Source: Adiantum capillus-veneris (lineage: Eukaryota; Streptophyta; Polypodiopsida; Polypodiales; Pteridaceae). From it: a stretch of 64,000 bases of DNA. Positions within the stretch are counted from its first letter, which is position 1, and every line of letters begins with the position of its first letter. Of this stretch, positions 1 to 11,590 are shown one piece after another. The notes beneath the pieces are model-generated. The model was given only the letters and a program-made list of their open reading frames with translations. It had not been told where the DNA came from and made no database searches. The translations under genes were made by a program, and so were the position numbers. The stretch is from positions 110,588,912 to 110,652,911 of the forward strand of contig CM043963.1 in assembly GCA_014529385.2 (NCBI GenBank), given 5' to 3'.

Positions 1-957
1 GTTTTTCATTAGTTGTTTGGTTAAAACAACTAATTTATGTTTTCCAAATAATTATAGAAATTTATCAAAAAATTATGATATAATTTTTCTATCTTCTTGA
101 CAACCTAATCAAGTTCTACTAGCTATCTTGTACTAATCTAAGCTTAATTAGTATAATTATCCTTAATTTAGAACTAAAAAGATTAACCTCAGCTCTAGTA
201 TGGTTAATAATTAATTAGATTAATATTTCTAATCTTAATCTAAGTAATCAATAGAGTATTTAGAGTTAAGAGAGTAATTTTTAATATAAAGCGGTTTAAT
301 CTTCTTGATTAATTAGATTAATTAAGAAAATAGAGATAATTTAACATAATTTTGCTAATCAAAAAGAGATTAGGCTAATTATCGTTGATAATCAGCTAGA
401 GTTTTTTCTTTCTAGTGATTTTTGAGTAGAGTTTCTCTCTATGTGAGAGAGAAATAGCTAGGTCTCTGAGTGTGAGTGAAATTGTGAAGCAAGGGGGTCC
501 TATTTATAGGTTTCTGGCACTGACAGGCTGGAGAGGGCAATAACTTGCATCCCAAGAAAGCCCTACAACTCTCCTAGCACCCCTTACTTCTATTCATGTC
601 CCTAGCAGTTCAGTGATGACCCCTCCCGACACCTGTCAGCTTCAAAAATCAAAATTTCTATTTTTTTGCTTAATTAGTAAATATCTGTAAAATATCCGAG
701 AGGCCTTAGTAAATGTCTATGCTGAAATGATTACTGCAACCATCCAATTTTTTTAGCAATTTAATTTACATTGAATCTTTTGGAGGGACTAGCAGGGTCA
801 GTTTTTGTGTGAACTTAATTCTGAAAATTTTTAGCCCTGGGTTTACTTTGCTTAAGTTTCCAAAAGTACAAATTTTAATTACTTTAGAGATAGTGTTTTA
901 CATGTTTGAATGACCAATGCTTTCTTTTAAAGCTTTGAGAAAGCCGGAGACCTTACA
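1..957 (-). mobile_element. Partial LTR, same family as the 5.9-kb solo LTR
   Basis: Read on the minus strand, this sequence starts TGTAAGGTCTCC at 957 and runs down to the window edge. It matches the first ~900 bp of the solo LTR at 15218 in order: the TGTAAGG terminus, an AAACCC-GGGCTA block, a CTGCTAGGGAC block, and a TATA box in the context AAACCTATAAATAGGACCCC, followed by AT-rich leader full of TTAATTAG motifs. The plus-strand sequence beyond 957 (ACTATGTTGC) is not a polypurine tract, so this is a 5' or solo LTR rather than a 3' LTR. The remainder, including any target duplication, lies outside the window. Confidence 0.8.
499..510 (-). promoter_or_regulatory. LTR TATA box
   Basis: CCTATAAATAGG on the minus strand, about 450 bp inside the LTR. 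The same box and flanks occur at 15707-15718 in the solo LTR, which supports a conserved RNA polymerase II core promoter. Confidence 0.75.
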
Positions 958-994
958 ACTATGTTGCATAGTTCAAAGACTCTAAACGTGTATT

Positions 995-1436
995 ATGTTT
1001 GATTTTCTTGTAGCATCAACAATTTTTTTGACGCAAATTACAAATCTACATAGCAGAGACGGTGTGCCATGTCGAGAGGTTGCTAGGCTTATCTTTGCAG
1101 ATTTCCCTACATGTTTACTTGTGGATGGTCTAGGACCGATCCCATTCAGTAAGTATCTACAATTTGAAGTTGTACCTGAAGCTCACTATGGTTGTGTGTT
1201 TACATACCATGAATCTATTTTGTAGAGGGCATTAGTGTTCCCAAGTGGAACACATTTTTCAGGGATCTAGTGACATAATGCATGGATGTGGCACGTGAGT
1301 TTTTGGCCGATGGGGGGTTTTTGGTGACCATGTATATGGTAGAGAAAATTGGAGATTTTATTGCAGATGCAACGAGGGTAGGACTTGTGCTCTTGCGTAC
1401 ATAGACCCTCATGTGTAACAAGAAGGCATAATGACA
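995..1436 (+). pseudogene. Broken ORF of unknown function
   Basis: An ATG at 995 opens a 76-codon frame to 1225. The protein-like reading continues past this stop, then moves to another frame from about 1243 (KWNTFFRDLV, then AREFLADGGFLVTMYM) with in-frame stops until 1436. The composition is protein-like, not low-complexity, and the hydrophobic stretch after Gly-Gly is reminiscent of a Rossmann-type methyltransferase, but no catalytic motif can be confirmed. It starts 38 bp after an LTR terminus, so it may belong to the sequence in which that LTR is inserted. Function is not assigned. Confidence 0.3.
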
Positions 1437-2583
1437 TCCACTCACTAGAGAGGCAGTTAGATTAGATACTTTGTTTCCTAATTTAATTTCACAATTAAAA
1501 ACATTGTAATACAATCATTCACTCTTTGAGTTACTCACTAATGTAGGTAATGCGCAGGTGTTAGTAGATCTGTTAGCTGGTGTAAATTTGTAATGTGCTC
1601 TTACTCTATGAGTAGATGGAGTACTCTGTGAGTGAGCAGTTTTGCTGTGTTAGTTAGTGTAGAGAGTGAGCAGTAGAGTAGATAGTCAGAAGATTGACTG
1701 TCTGTGAGTGTGCAGTTTTGTGTTAGACATAGTTTGAGCAAAGGTGATTAGTGTTAATTAACTTTGTTAGCTATGTGTTAGCTGCAAGGAGGTTAGGAAG
1801 AGTTGTTGTGTGCACGTGTGAGCTCAGCTCCCACGTGCAACATTATCCACAAAAAAAAAAAAAATTAGGAAAAAGTTTTTTTTTAAATTTTAAAATAGTA
1901 AAAAAACGCTCGACATATCTAAAACTAAAAAGAAAACTCAAAACAAAAATAAAAATAAAAAACCTCACTTTAAAAGGAAGGGATCGGGATCGGGATCAAG
2001 CCCAAGCGTAGGCCCAAGCCTCAGTCCTCCGTCTTATGATATACTATATACACTACTTTATATATAAAGACTAGGACCTCAAGTGAAGGGAGGGCATGTG
2101 GGACAAGTTCCTCAAGTCCTCCACCATCCCCTTCACACTCACCCTTTGGACTTACTAATTCTAGCCCTCTTCCCACCTAGGAAAAGACTATTTTTAGGAT
2201 TTTGAGGTCTTTACGTAACCAAATTGGGGGCTGTAAAGCACAACACATCTCCCTAGCCAAGACGCTCATTTTGAGCTATCACACGCCATATTTCGTGGCT
2301 GGGTTAGAAAAAGGGATAAAAATAAACAAAAAATTTGGATTGTAAACACCTAAAAAACTAGGTGAGCGGCCTTCACGGGCACTCAACGCTTCTAGAGTGT
2401 TGAGGTCACATGCACCTACTCTCTGTTTGTGTGCTAGAGAATGATCACATAGATTGTCTCTCCGTTTACGTGGGTACTCCTAATTCCTCCACCTTAGGCT
2501 CTAGGCCCTCAGCGGGAACCCAAGGTAGTACCACTCAGGATCCACATATTGCGTCTAGTGACTCTTCCTATGACTAAGACATC
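1437..2583. other. Non-coding stretch and probable retroelement leader
   Basis: I see no gene. 1550-1830 is rich in GTGAGCAG and GTTAG motifs. A run of As lies near 1850-1864, followed by lysine-rich low-complexity sequence. From about 2080 the sequence looks like a leader preceding the gag remnant at 2584. I could not find a 5' LTR terminus or a convincing primer binding site, so the left end of the following element is undefined. Confidence 0.5.
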
Positions 2584-4888
2584 ATGGAAGGTTACCCCAT
2601 GCCCAATCCCAATAGTTCAAGCCAAGACATGCATGCCATGGGCCCACGGTCCGGGTTGAGCGTGCTTAGCCGCTTGAAGGAGACTTTTAGTAGAGCTACT
2701 CACTCCGAACATGAAGCTAATAATATGAATGAAGGGGATGGGGAAGTAAATTCACCATTCATGAGACGAACGTAGACCCCATGCTCCTGGAGAGTGTACA
2801 CGTGAATACTCCATTCACTGCACCCCCTCACTCTTCACAACTATTCCCCTCTTACGTTATATTACCTAATGGTAGAAGCCTTGTCAAAGTGCAAGAGATT
2901 GAGCGATATATCATTGCGGCTAGGGAAAAGAAAATCAAGAGCCTACACAAGGCAGAGAAATGGAGAGAGATTAAGGCAAAGGCCACTATGTGATCATCCA
3001 TTCTAGTCAAGCAATCGAGTGCTCCTGGATTAGCAACCACTAAGGGTCAACCCATAGAGAGCCACATTGCATCTAGTTCAAAGGACACCCCTAGCACCTC
3101 AATCCTAGATGGAGAGTTTCTAAATGAGAACTGGGAGTATGAACTACAAACGAAAACTCTAACCGATCTATACACAGGTCACACCTATCACATGGGCTGA
3201 TTAAATGTCCTACAATCCACAACGGGTGCTACTAGCGTAGAGGATCAACAACAAAGAGTTTGTGATGTCATCCATAAGGTTATTGAGTTGGATAGGTAGA
3301 ACAAAGGGATCCACATGCCTTCAATGGGTCTCATGAGATTCTTGGATACAGGAAAGGCTAAGTAGCCAACCTTATCGCAAATGGAGACTCCCTCGGTAAG
3401 TCCGATGGATCCTCCATATGTTGTTTCTCTAGGGGTATGAGTACAATCTAAGCCCACAAGTGATAGCTTTACCTTTATAAGTTTAGCTCATATTTCTCTT
3501 TACGACACCACAATTACCATACCTACCCCAATGATGGGCATGCCAAGAAACACGCCATGACCTCATTTGTTAGTAAAGAACCGCTACATGGTAGCCCAAT
3601 GCCTGTAGTGTGTATCAATCATATGCACCTATGGGTCCTCATGCTCATGTATCTCCTACCCCTCCCATTGTCTCAACAACTTATGATCCACAACCACAAC
3701 ATCCAAGCTATTATTTCAATGCGACCATACCGGCTAGCATTAGCATTTCATATCCGACACCTGCTATGTCTAGGGCCACACATATGAACTTTGGGCCACC
3801 AGATGGCACAACATCGTACCCCGATTGGAACCCGAGGGCTTCCTATACGCCAAGACCAATGCCAAACCCCATTCCACATGTAATCTCGAGAACACCTGTC
3901 CCCACTATAGCTGCTCACTTAGATGAATTGACAAACTTTGCTCAAGCTATTGGTTGATCCATTGCTGAAAATATGTGTAACATGTCGGATAGAGAGCCTA
4001 GAAGTAAGGCAGTGAAAATAGCCAAGCTCACACAATAATTTAGTGGAGACGGGGATGGGAGAAATCATATCAAAGTATTTGAACAAATATGCAATTCCCT
4101 AAGAGAACACAATGGCCTGCACAAGAATAATGCTTTAAGCCTAACCTTGTTGTTGAGCTAACCCTTAATTTTCTTGTCTCCTAAGGGTGGAATAAAAAAT
4201 GATTTATCCTACTCTTAGAATACTATCCTTGAAAGAATACATACGAGAGAGAGTGCTTTGGGGTGTATCATCTAAGCTCCAGAAAGCCCTACGAGAGGAA
4301 CCAGAGTTCGTGACAAACTTTATTAGTCGCTTGAAGCATTTGAATTCTCGTTGTAATCCAAATGAGTGTTTCAATAATAACCAATTTCTTGATAGATTCA
4401 TTAGGGGTTTGCAAAATGAGGATATCTACAATGGCCTAGTCATTATAGGTATCACCACTTGGGAAGAAGTCACCACCAATGCGATCCAATTGGAGGATAA
4501 TTTAATGATTCAAGGAGAAAGAGTGTCTGTTGAGCCTAAATCTACTAAATCGCAAGCATCGGGGCATCAGCCCCAATGACCCTAAAGCCTATTGCTAAGG
4601 AGCCAAAGGTATCTTAGATGACTTTAGCAGATCTCACCAAGGCCATTCAAGAAAGTCTTAGAGATAATCATGCTCCACAAAACAATCATATGTATCGAAG
4701 AAGGGAGCAACAATGGTGTTCAGTTTGCTATGGTTCGTATAGTACCAGTGAATGCCCTACTTTTAGAGTAAAATTTAATAGAAATTGCAATGCCTGTGGA
4801 AGGTATGGCCATCAAGCTAAGGACTGCATAGTAGTATTTAAATGCGCGATGGCCAATTGACAAACGTTAGCATGGACAGATACTCCTC

Positions 4889-5523
4889 CATTAGGTGAAA
4901 TTTGGACTCACAAAGGGGCCCTTTAAGGAGTTTGTCTTTACCTCTCTCTACCAAAACGAGCGCATGGATAATTTTTTGCAAACAAACTCCAAAGTTGGCG
5001 AGGTTTGAGAGTTAGAATGTCCTCTTCAAGCTCCATCTATTGATATATAGCACGCTATGAGATTCTTCATATTTTAGAAGATTTTTTTTATATTCACCTA
5101 TGATGTGACGACTTCTTGGGTGGATGTTATTACAAAGACTCAACAGAAAGCGGATGAGGCCAAGAAATGGATCGAGGTTGCCAAGAAAGGGAAAGGCAAG
5201 GAAACAACATCCACACCGACCATTATTAACCTAACACTAGAAGAGGAGAAAAGAAGATGTGTGCGCGTTTTACATGTGAGAATTTGTGGCCTTAAAGACA
5301 AAGATAATGTGGACGAAGAGGTAAAAGAACTCATGATTATGATGAGGTTTTATGAGCCAATGCACACGAGAGCTTGGAGAGTGGGCAATAAGAAAAATGG
5401 AAGCAATGGGGAGGCATTTTTGGCTCGACTAGAGCATGATTTATCCATGCACCCGTTTTGGTAGAGAGAGGTAAAATCAAACTGCTTAAAGGGCCCCTTT
5501 GTGAGTCCGAATTTCACCTAATG
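4889..5523. mobile_element. TIR DNA transposon inserted in gag
   Basis: Sequence from 4889 (CATTAGGTGAAATTTGGACT) to about 4972 reappears inverted at 5441-5523, about 84 bp per arm. The arms share ACTCACAAAGGGGCCCTTTAA, TTTACCTCTCTCTACCAAAACG and GCATGGATAA. The flanks share only ATACT (ATACTCCTC on the left, ATACTTGC on the right, offset by two bases), so a target duplication is uncertain. Long TIRs and a small cargo suit a Mutator-like non-autonomous element. There is no transposase; the interior holds a 119-codon ORF. Confidence 0.7.
5105..5464 (+). CDS. ORF inside TIR element, possibly captured LINE ORF1
   Basis: An open frame of 119 codons starts within the TIR element and ends in its right inverted repeat. 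The N-terminal third is rich in Lys, Ala and Glu, suggesting a helix or coiled coil. The middle reads EEEKRRCVRVLHVRICGL and then an AWRVGN motif. This order resembles the LINE ORF1 at 53602-54014 (RCSKNIVIRGI, then AHRVGK), which in that family is an RNA-binding chaperone. The likeness is by eye and weak in identity. No ATG context or expression evidence is available. The alternative is an unrelated chance ORF, though 119 codons in AT-rich DNA argues against this. Confidence 0.4.
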   Translation: MTTSWVDVITKTQQKADEAKKWIEVAKKGKGKETTSTPTIINLTLEEEKRRCVRVLHVRICGLKDKDNVDEEVKELMIMMRFYEPMHTRAWRVGNKKNGSNGEAFLARLEHDLSMHPFW

Positions 5524-6352
5524 AAATACTTGCATTGATGCCGGCTGCACCTCTCGAACAAACGTCACAACACATGATCCCTAGGGCCCAAAATTTTGTT
5601 CAAACAACACCCTTACCACCTCGAGTGCTAGGACCGCAACCACCACATCTGATAATCACTTCTGTGAATCAAGTGGGTTGTGAGACATCTATTGTTGCTT
5701 TGGAAGGATGTGAGTAAGATATAGACCCTAATATTTTCTATGGGATTGATGCACTTGAAGAAAGTCCACAATAATACATGGAGCAATATTGGGGACAAGT
5801 CTAACTTGTCTATCAAGTAGATGCTCTTACGGCAAGGGGCCAAAATATTAATTACATTGCTAAGAGACCACCTCTTCAATGCTATGAGTGTGGAGGTCCA
5901 CATCATGTAGCCAAATGTCCTATTAGATTACAAAAGAATGCAACACTAATGCAAACCAATCAAGCCAGCACATCTACAATGCCGATACTTATGTGTAATC
6001 AATGTGTCATATATCAATCAATTTCCCAATGTCCTAATAATCCAAATGCACCAAAGATGGTGAATACCCTTAAAGCGTTATGTGGTCTAGTCCACAACCC
6101 ATTGATATCACACAGCTAAAGGCTACAGAGAAGCCAAAGTTGATTCGTACCATAAGGAGACAAGAAAATTAAGGGTTAGCTCAACAACAAAAGGAAGCGG
6201 ATGAAAATCAGTCCACAGAACAGCAAGACCCCACATACTTACACCCTGAACTTGAATATTTCGAATCCTGCACCACAGAGGAACTTAAGGCTCTTTATAA
6301 AAAGGCACAGAGGACACCTATTGATGGAATTAATGGAGTCTATGATGGTCCA

Positions 6353-7375
6353 GTGATAGTTAAGGAAATAGAGTTAGAAGACCCTAACAAGGAGTCCAAA
6401 CCTGTTTTCATTGCCCAAGATCTGACAAAGACTGAGGAGTATATACTTAAAGAAATTTTCAAGGAATTCAAGGAGATATTTTCTTGTACCTATCATGATA
6501 TAAAAGGTGTTCCACCTTCCGTGGTACAACACACAATTCCCATGAATAGCATGGCTAAACTAGTCCAGCAACGACCCTACCCAATGAATCCTAAGTATGC
6601 AAAAATTGTTCAAGAAGATACTGAAAAGCTTGTCAAATGTGCATTCATATACCCTATTGAGCACTCAAAATGGGTGTCTCTAATAGTTATTGTGCCGAAA
6701 AAGAATGGGAAACTCAGACTGTGCATGGATCTCATGAAGGTCAATGCCACCACTAGGAGGGACCATTACCCCTTGCCATATTCAGAACATGTGCTTGAAA
6801 GAGTTGCAGGAAAGGAAGCTTATAGATTTTTAGATGGGTACTCTGGATACAATCAAATCACAATTGCACTAGAGGACCAAGCTAAAATGGATTTTATAAT
6901 TGAATTTGGAGTGTTTGCATTTTGCGTTATGGCTTTTGGCTTAACCAATCCCCCTGCTAGATTGATAAACACTGCTTTTAGAGAATATTTGAGGGAGTTT
7001 ATGTTAGCTTTCTTAGATGACATCTGTGTTTATTTCTCTTGGAAGGAACATCTATCATGTTTACAAAAAGTGTTTAAGAAGTGCAGATTGTATCGCATCT
7101 CTTTAAACCCTTTCAAATGCCAATTTTGGGTTAAACATGGAGTCATTTTAGGGCATATAGTGTCCAAAAATGGGATTTTCACATATGAGAGCAAAATTAA
7201 ATCCATCGCTGACTTGCCACCACCTACAAACTATAAAGTAGTTCAAAGGATCATGGGCCATGTTGGTTATTGCCGACGGTTTATTTTAAACTTTGCCGAG
7301 ATAGCTCGCCCATTGTACGAGATTCTTATTAAGTTCCATTGGACCGCAGAGTGTGACCTGCTTATGAGTCATTAA
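6353..7375 (+). pseudogene. pol: Ty3/gypsy reverse transcriptase domain
   Basis: 340 open codons cover the RT of the Tat/Athila-like element, which copies element RNA to cDNA in the particle. Visible blocks are the entry block (PYPMNPKYAKIV), [57 protein letters not shown] and the catalytic FLDD at 7010-7021. Downstream are the thumb (LGHIVSKNGI) and the RNase H linker (IMGHVGYCRRFI, ARPLYEIL). The reading stops at 7373 where RNase H should continue in frame. The catalytic aspartates are present, but several substitutions (NPPARL where NAPATF is usual) suggest decay. It starts internally, so 6353 is only the first ATG of the open stretch. Confidence 0.85.
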
Positions 7376-7870
7376 AAAAGACATTCACAAGCACTCCCAT
7401 TCTACAAGTGTCCAATTGGAATATAATTTTCCATGTGCATATTGATGCATTGAACTTTTCTATTGGGTGTGTTCTAGCTCAACCAGGAGAACATAAATTG
7501 CACTACCCCATTAACTTTGCAAGTCGTCAATTAAATGATGCTAAGAGGAACTACACCAGTATAGAGCGGTAAGGTTTACCTATGATTTATGCAGTGAAGA
7601 AATTTTGCTACTACCTTCTATGTTGATCACCAAGCATTGTTGTATTTAGTAAATATACATTGCTCCATGGGAATAATTACACGATGGTTGTTAATTCTTC
7701 TTGAGTTTGATTTTATCATTTTAGTGAGACCTAGTAAAAGACATGTCATGGCAAATCATTTGTCCCGCATACCCAATGGTGAAGCCCCTACTGGAATTGA
7801 TGATGAATTGTCTGATACTATCTTCTTCCTAGTGTCGAAACCTTGCCTGAATGGAGTGAGAAGATTATGA
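7376..7870 (+). pseudogene. RNase H remnant of the Tat/Athila-like pol
   Basis: This continues RT after one in-frame stop. Recognisable pieces are the first catalytic region (FHVHIDALNFSIGCVLAQPGE), INFASRQLNDAKRNY, VKKFCYYLL, and after a frameshift near 7625 a tail (DHQALLYLV, RPSKRHVMANHLSRI) that matches the usual TDH...ALSR end of the gypsy RNase H. The family enzyme removes the RNA strand during reverse transcription. The stop and the frameshift make it non-functional. Confidence 0.75.
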
Positions 7871-7989
7871 ACTTTTTCGTTAACGATTTTTCACCCAAAG
7901 AGCTTCGTAAGGATGTAGCTTGAAAATTGTTAAAGGAATGTGAACGTTATTCTTGCAGGAACTCTCTACAAGCTAGGAAAGGAAAATAT

Positions 7990-8951
7990 TCTTAAACATT
8001 GTGCTCATGACGATGAGTATTTATACATATTGCAAGAAGCCCACATGGGTATAGATGGAGGACATTTCTTAGGGAAGGTAACTGCTAGAAATGTGTTGCA
8101 ATCAGGCTATTGGAAATAAGGATGCATCACTTTTTGCAAAAGGGTGTGATAAATTCCAATGTTACAAGATCATACAATGAAAGGATAAGATGTCCTTACA
8201 TCCTATTAAAGTAACTCAACCATTTGAAACATGGGGTTTAGACTTTGTAGGCCCAATTAGTCAGGAAACTCGTAACACTCAATCTCCATATATTATCGTT
8301 GCCACTGACGAGCCACTGACTATGTGACAAAGTGGGTGGAATCTAGGGCAACATGCAAGGTTGATGCAAGGTCAACTGCCAAGTTTCTCTTTGAGAACAT
8401 TATTACAAGATTTGGTTGTCTTTGAAATTGTGAGTGACAATGGTACTCATTTATAAATGGACTGATAAAGAAACTCACTACAAAATTCATGATAGCTCAC
8501 CAAAAGTCTACACCTTATTATCCACAAGCAAATGGCCAATCTGAGAGCACTAACAAGACCTTAATTTCTATCTTGACCAAAATAGTGAAAGCTCATCGCA
8601 CAGATTGGGATTTGAAGCTGACATCAGCTCTATGGGCTTATCGTACTTCTTACAAAGTGGCTTAATTGTACACCATTCAAAATGGTATATGGACAAAAAG
8701 CAATTATGCCATGGGAGTTTGTAATTCCTACTCTATGGGTAGCTTCACAAGAAGGTTGGGATGGTAACCCTTTAGTTGAGCGTTTATATATCCTTGAGAG
8801 GTTAGACGAAGAAAGGCAATTGGCTGTGCAAAATGCAGTTGTGGAGAAAGATAGGAGAAAGAAATGGTTTGACCGTCATCTAAAGAACAAAGATATCAAT
8901 GTTGGTGATAAAGTCCTTATTTATGGAGTCGTAACAAAAAGACAAAGTTGA
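7990..8951 (+). pseudogene. Integrase remnant of the Tat/Athila-like pol
   Basis: The integrase survives in several frames. The zinc-binding region lies about 8002-8119 (EAHMGIDGGHFLGKV, QSGYWK). The core is scattered over 8230-8650, with a clear STPYYPQANGQSES block near 8510-8545 and ALWAYRTSYK near 8630. The C-terminal part, 8682-8951, is open for 89 codons (MVYGQKAIMP, LDEERQLAVQNAV, NVGDKVLIYG). No chromodomain follows. Many stops occur between 8120 and 8460. Confidence 0.75.
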
Positions 8952-10644
8952 AATATGCGAGAAAAGGACCATATAGGGTATGAAAAATCACCCCACAAGG
9001 TACCTGCTACCACCGAGCGACCACCTTTTATGTAGCCATGGGCTAGGCTTGTCGGACCTGCTAGTAGTTTACTATGTTATTAGCCGAGTTTGTCGGTCAG
9101 ATAGGAATGGTTAACACTAGTTCTATAATTGGACACTCAAATGTCCTGGGACACTAAAGGTTCATGTTCTTTCATCAACTTTTCACATTTATTTCCATAA
9201 GCTAACAATTGACTTTTTGGCTCTTGCCCATTGTGTGCATAGGTTATGAGGTGAAAAAAGTACACCATTTTTTCCACGTGAAAATATGTACCATAGAAAA
9301 ATATATACAATAAGTTTTACAATGAAAATTCATGCAAATTTTGAGATGTTTTTGGTAAAAAAACATGAAAACTCTATAACTTTCTAAAGAAATCATATTT
9401 TTCAAACTTATAAACCCATATTGAAAGCAATTTCCATCTTGATAGGAAAATATCATATTTGAAAGCCAATATTTATTGGTTAGTATAAATAGTAAATGAG
9501 AATTTGATTTTTGCAAAATGCTGTTTACGAGGTAATTTTCAGCCTTTTAAAGCTCTTTTCAGACAATTCATGCTATCCTTTTGCAAATTCATTTTTTAAG
9601 CTCAATCTAGGGGTTAAAACCAAGATACTACATATTTTTGGAAACTTTAGAAAGCATAAATCCTCTAAATAAATTTGGATTTTAAAATTTTATGAGATAC
9701 CCTTTATAGTTGATTTACTCTTTTCATCTAAGAACCCAATTAAATAAGTATTCAAATGCCCCAGATGCCTTGTTATCAAGGAATTAGCTATACTTTACTA
9801 GTTTTGTGAAAAAAATTCAAGTATTACATGGAGTTTTCTTGCTACTATCTTCTGCATAAAATATCAATAATTTCTAGCGTGCACAGTGTTACAACAAAGG
9901 AGAAAGTAAGTCATTTAGTTTCTTCAACGCTCTTCAATTATAATCTCCCTTGGAATTTAGAATCATACATGTATATATAACATAGTCAAGACTTTAATGC
10001 ATGGATATAATGCATTTTACTTTGTATATGATCCAATTTATAAAACATGCCTGTTTGACCCAATAGCTAGGCAATAATGAAATACAAATGTATTTTTTTT
10101 TTCTTTGAGTAAAAGCATGTATAATTACATAGGCAATACATGGGGGGTCAAACAAAGGGAATAATTCAGGCGATGATTTTATAAGAAATTCCTTTTATTG
10201 TAGCTTAACTACAAGGTCTTATTGGTATAGCCTCTAGTCAACCCTCAAACAAGAAGAACTTTGCTCTCGCAAGTAAACAACTTAATTGACCAGAGAGAAT
10301 TGAGAAGCTTGCCCGTGGTATTAATAGTTGACCTCTAGTGCTTCTCGATCGTTAAATTAGAGACCCTAGACTTGTTTAGTTTTTTACCTTTTCAATTGAT
10401 TATGTGTTTGATTATATTATAGTTTAATGTTTACTGCTTTGACAAATTGTTTAATATTGTTACTAATCAACTTGTCTACCTACAACTACATATGCTTTTT
10501 AATTGTATTTGAGAATGCAATTACTGTGCCAATTTTGGTTGATTTTGCAGTGATTGAAGAAGGCTAAGGAAATTCAATCTCATATGCTCTTCCGCCTTGA
10601 GGAACGGGCTTCATCTCAATAACTTCCGAGGACGGAATGTACAT
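8952..10644 (+). other. 3' non-coding region of the Tat/Athila-like element
   Basis: About 1.7 kb between integrase and polypurine tract. It begins with remnants of a pol tail and becomes very AT-rich. Some Tat/Athila elements carry an env-like or antisense ORF here, but I see no credible coding stretch on either strand and no transmembrane-rich reading. Confidence 0.5.
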
Positions 10645-10659
10645 CAGGAAGGGGGGACA
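10645..10659 (+). other. Polypurine tract
   Basis: CAGGAAGGGGGGACA lies immediately before an LTR-type TGTTAACC start at 10660. This is the expected plus-strand priming site and fixes the start of the 3' LTR. Confidence 0.75.
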
Positions 10660-10955
10660 TGTTAACCCTCATGGTGGACACCCTATCACCTTTGACAAAC
10701 ACCTTATTATCTATTTGATTGAGTCATGGACTGGGCTTGTTGGTTCAATAGGTGTGTAGGTGATCACCGATGAGTGGCGCACCAGTTACCTTATTTTTAC
10801 AGTAGTTTTGCAACGACCGACCACTATGGGAGCCCATGTGTGAATGCGTCAAACATGGAATTGGACCTAAAAATCCTCATTCTTGGAGGTGTAATCTAAG
10901 AAATGCTCTTGCTCCATCTCTATCTCTTTCTCCTTCGTGTGCTCTTGTGTGTATG

Positions 10956-11033
<78 letters not shown>

Positions 11034-11150
11034 ACAGTAGCATCAGTGGTGGGCGAGTCAGTTGATAGCGGCATTCGGCGGCAAGTCCTTCTTCTCCATA
11101 GCACAGGATCCTTCATGGACGGAAGCATTGAGTGGTGAGTGACATATCAT
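10660..11150 (+). repeat. 3' LTR of the Tat/Athila-like element
   Basis: The LTR starts TGTTAACCCTCATGG directly after the polypurine tract. It contains (GA)36 at 10959-11030. The right end is uncertain; I place it near 11150 because unrelated minus-strand coding remnants begin soon after. No second copy is visible upstream, so its length cannot be confirmed. Confidence 0.55.
10959..11030. repeat. (GA)36 microsatellite
   Basis: Uninterrupted GA dinucleotide run of 72 bp within the 3' LTR. It opens long meaningless Arg-Glu and Leu-Ser frames on the two strands. Confidence 0.98.
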
Positions 11151-11590
11151 TGTTTCTTTGAGCTTGCTAGTACTATCTAGTTGTGTGCTTGTAGCCTTTC
11201 AAGGCTCGCACATAGTGCAGAGGCAAGTTCCCAGCCTTCAACACGTGTGGCAAAGCACACACTATTCCAAGGCCAGTTTACTACTCTCGGCTATGCCCTT
11301 TTGTACTTATATGGCCATCTTCTCTTTTTCATACATATCATTGTATTTTGCAATCTCTTCGTTGACATGCTCTAGCTATGCGTCCCTTCTTTGAAGATCT
11401 TCTACTAGAAGAGTGTTAGTCTCGACCAACTCTTTGTTTTCACTATTTTTTGTCCATTTTTTTGTGTATACTGACCACCGCTAAGCTGAGATTCAGCTGA
11501 GATCGATGTTTTTTCCTTCTTCTCTCTTGTACCTAAGAGTTATGTGCATGATCTCTTTGTTTAAGTCTTTAGCTATCTTGGATATCAGTG

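Larger units (their letters stand above)
2584..6120 (+). pseudogene. Retrotransposon Gag, broken
   Basis: The nucleocapsid-capsid precursor of the Tat/Athila-like element survives as open blocks in several frames. 2584-2775 and 2781-2993 hold the N-terminal part, 4199-4579 a capsid-like segment (LWGVSSKLQKALREE, FISRLKHLNSRCNP), and 4618-4860 a CCHC zinc knuckle with Cys-x2-Cys-x4-His-x4-Cys spacing at about 4786-4827, preceded by a second Cys-rich stretch. Another CCHC-like knuckle (CYECGGPHHVAKC) is at about 5880-5918, after the inserted TIR element at 4889-5523. The family function is packaging of element RNA into virus-like particles. Stops and frameshifts make the gene non-functional. 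A protease motif expected between Gag and RT was not found. Confidence 0.65.
2080..11150 (+). mobile_element. Decayed Ty3/gypsy element, Tat/Athila-like
   Basis: Plus-strand order is leader, gag with zinc knuckles, RT, RNase H, integrase, long non-coding 3' region, polypurine tract and 3' LTR, the order typical of Ty3/gypsy. The RT stretch around HYPLPYSEHVLERVAG and FLDGYSGYNQI is the form found in non-chromoviral Tat/Athila elements, and no chromodomain follows the integrase. Many stops and frameshifts show it is dead. A TIR transposon sits in the gag-to-pol interval. Both outer limits are approximate, because the 5' LTR is not recognisable and the right end of the 3' LTR is not marked by a target duplication. 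Confidence 0.7.

Noticed and set aside
1751-2011. 86-codon lysine-rich frame
   Set aside because: It spans an A run and AT-rich low-complexity DNA; composition alone explains it.
9244-9516. 90-codon minus-strand frame as an env-like gene
   Set aside because: AT-rich, aromatic-rich reading without signal peptide, transmembrane pattern or neighbours; likely chance.
10836-11138. Overlapping frames on both strands through (GA)n
   Set aside because: A dinucleotide repeat cannot produce stops in these frames; no real coding sequence flanks them. The same holds at 22881-23218 and 23633-23833.
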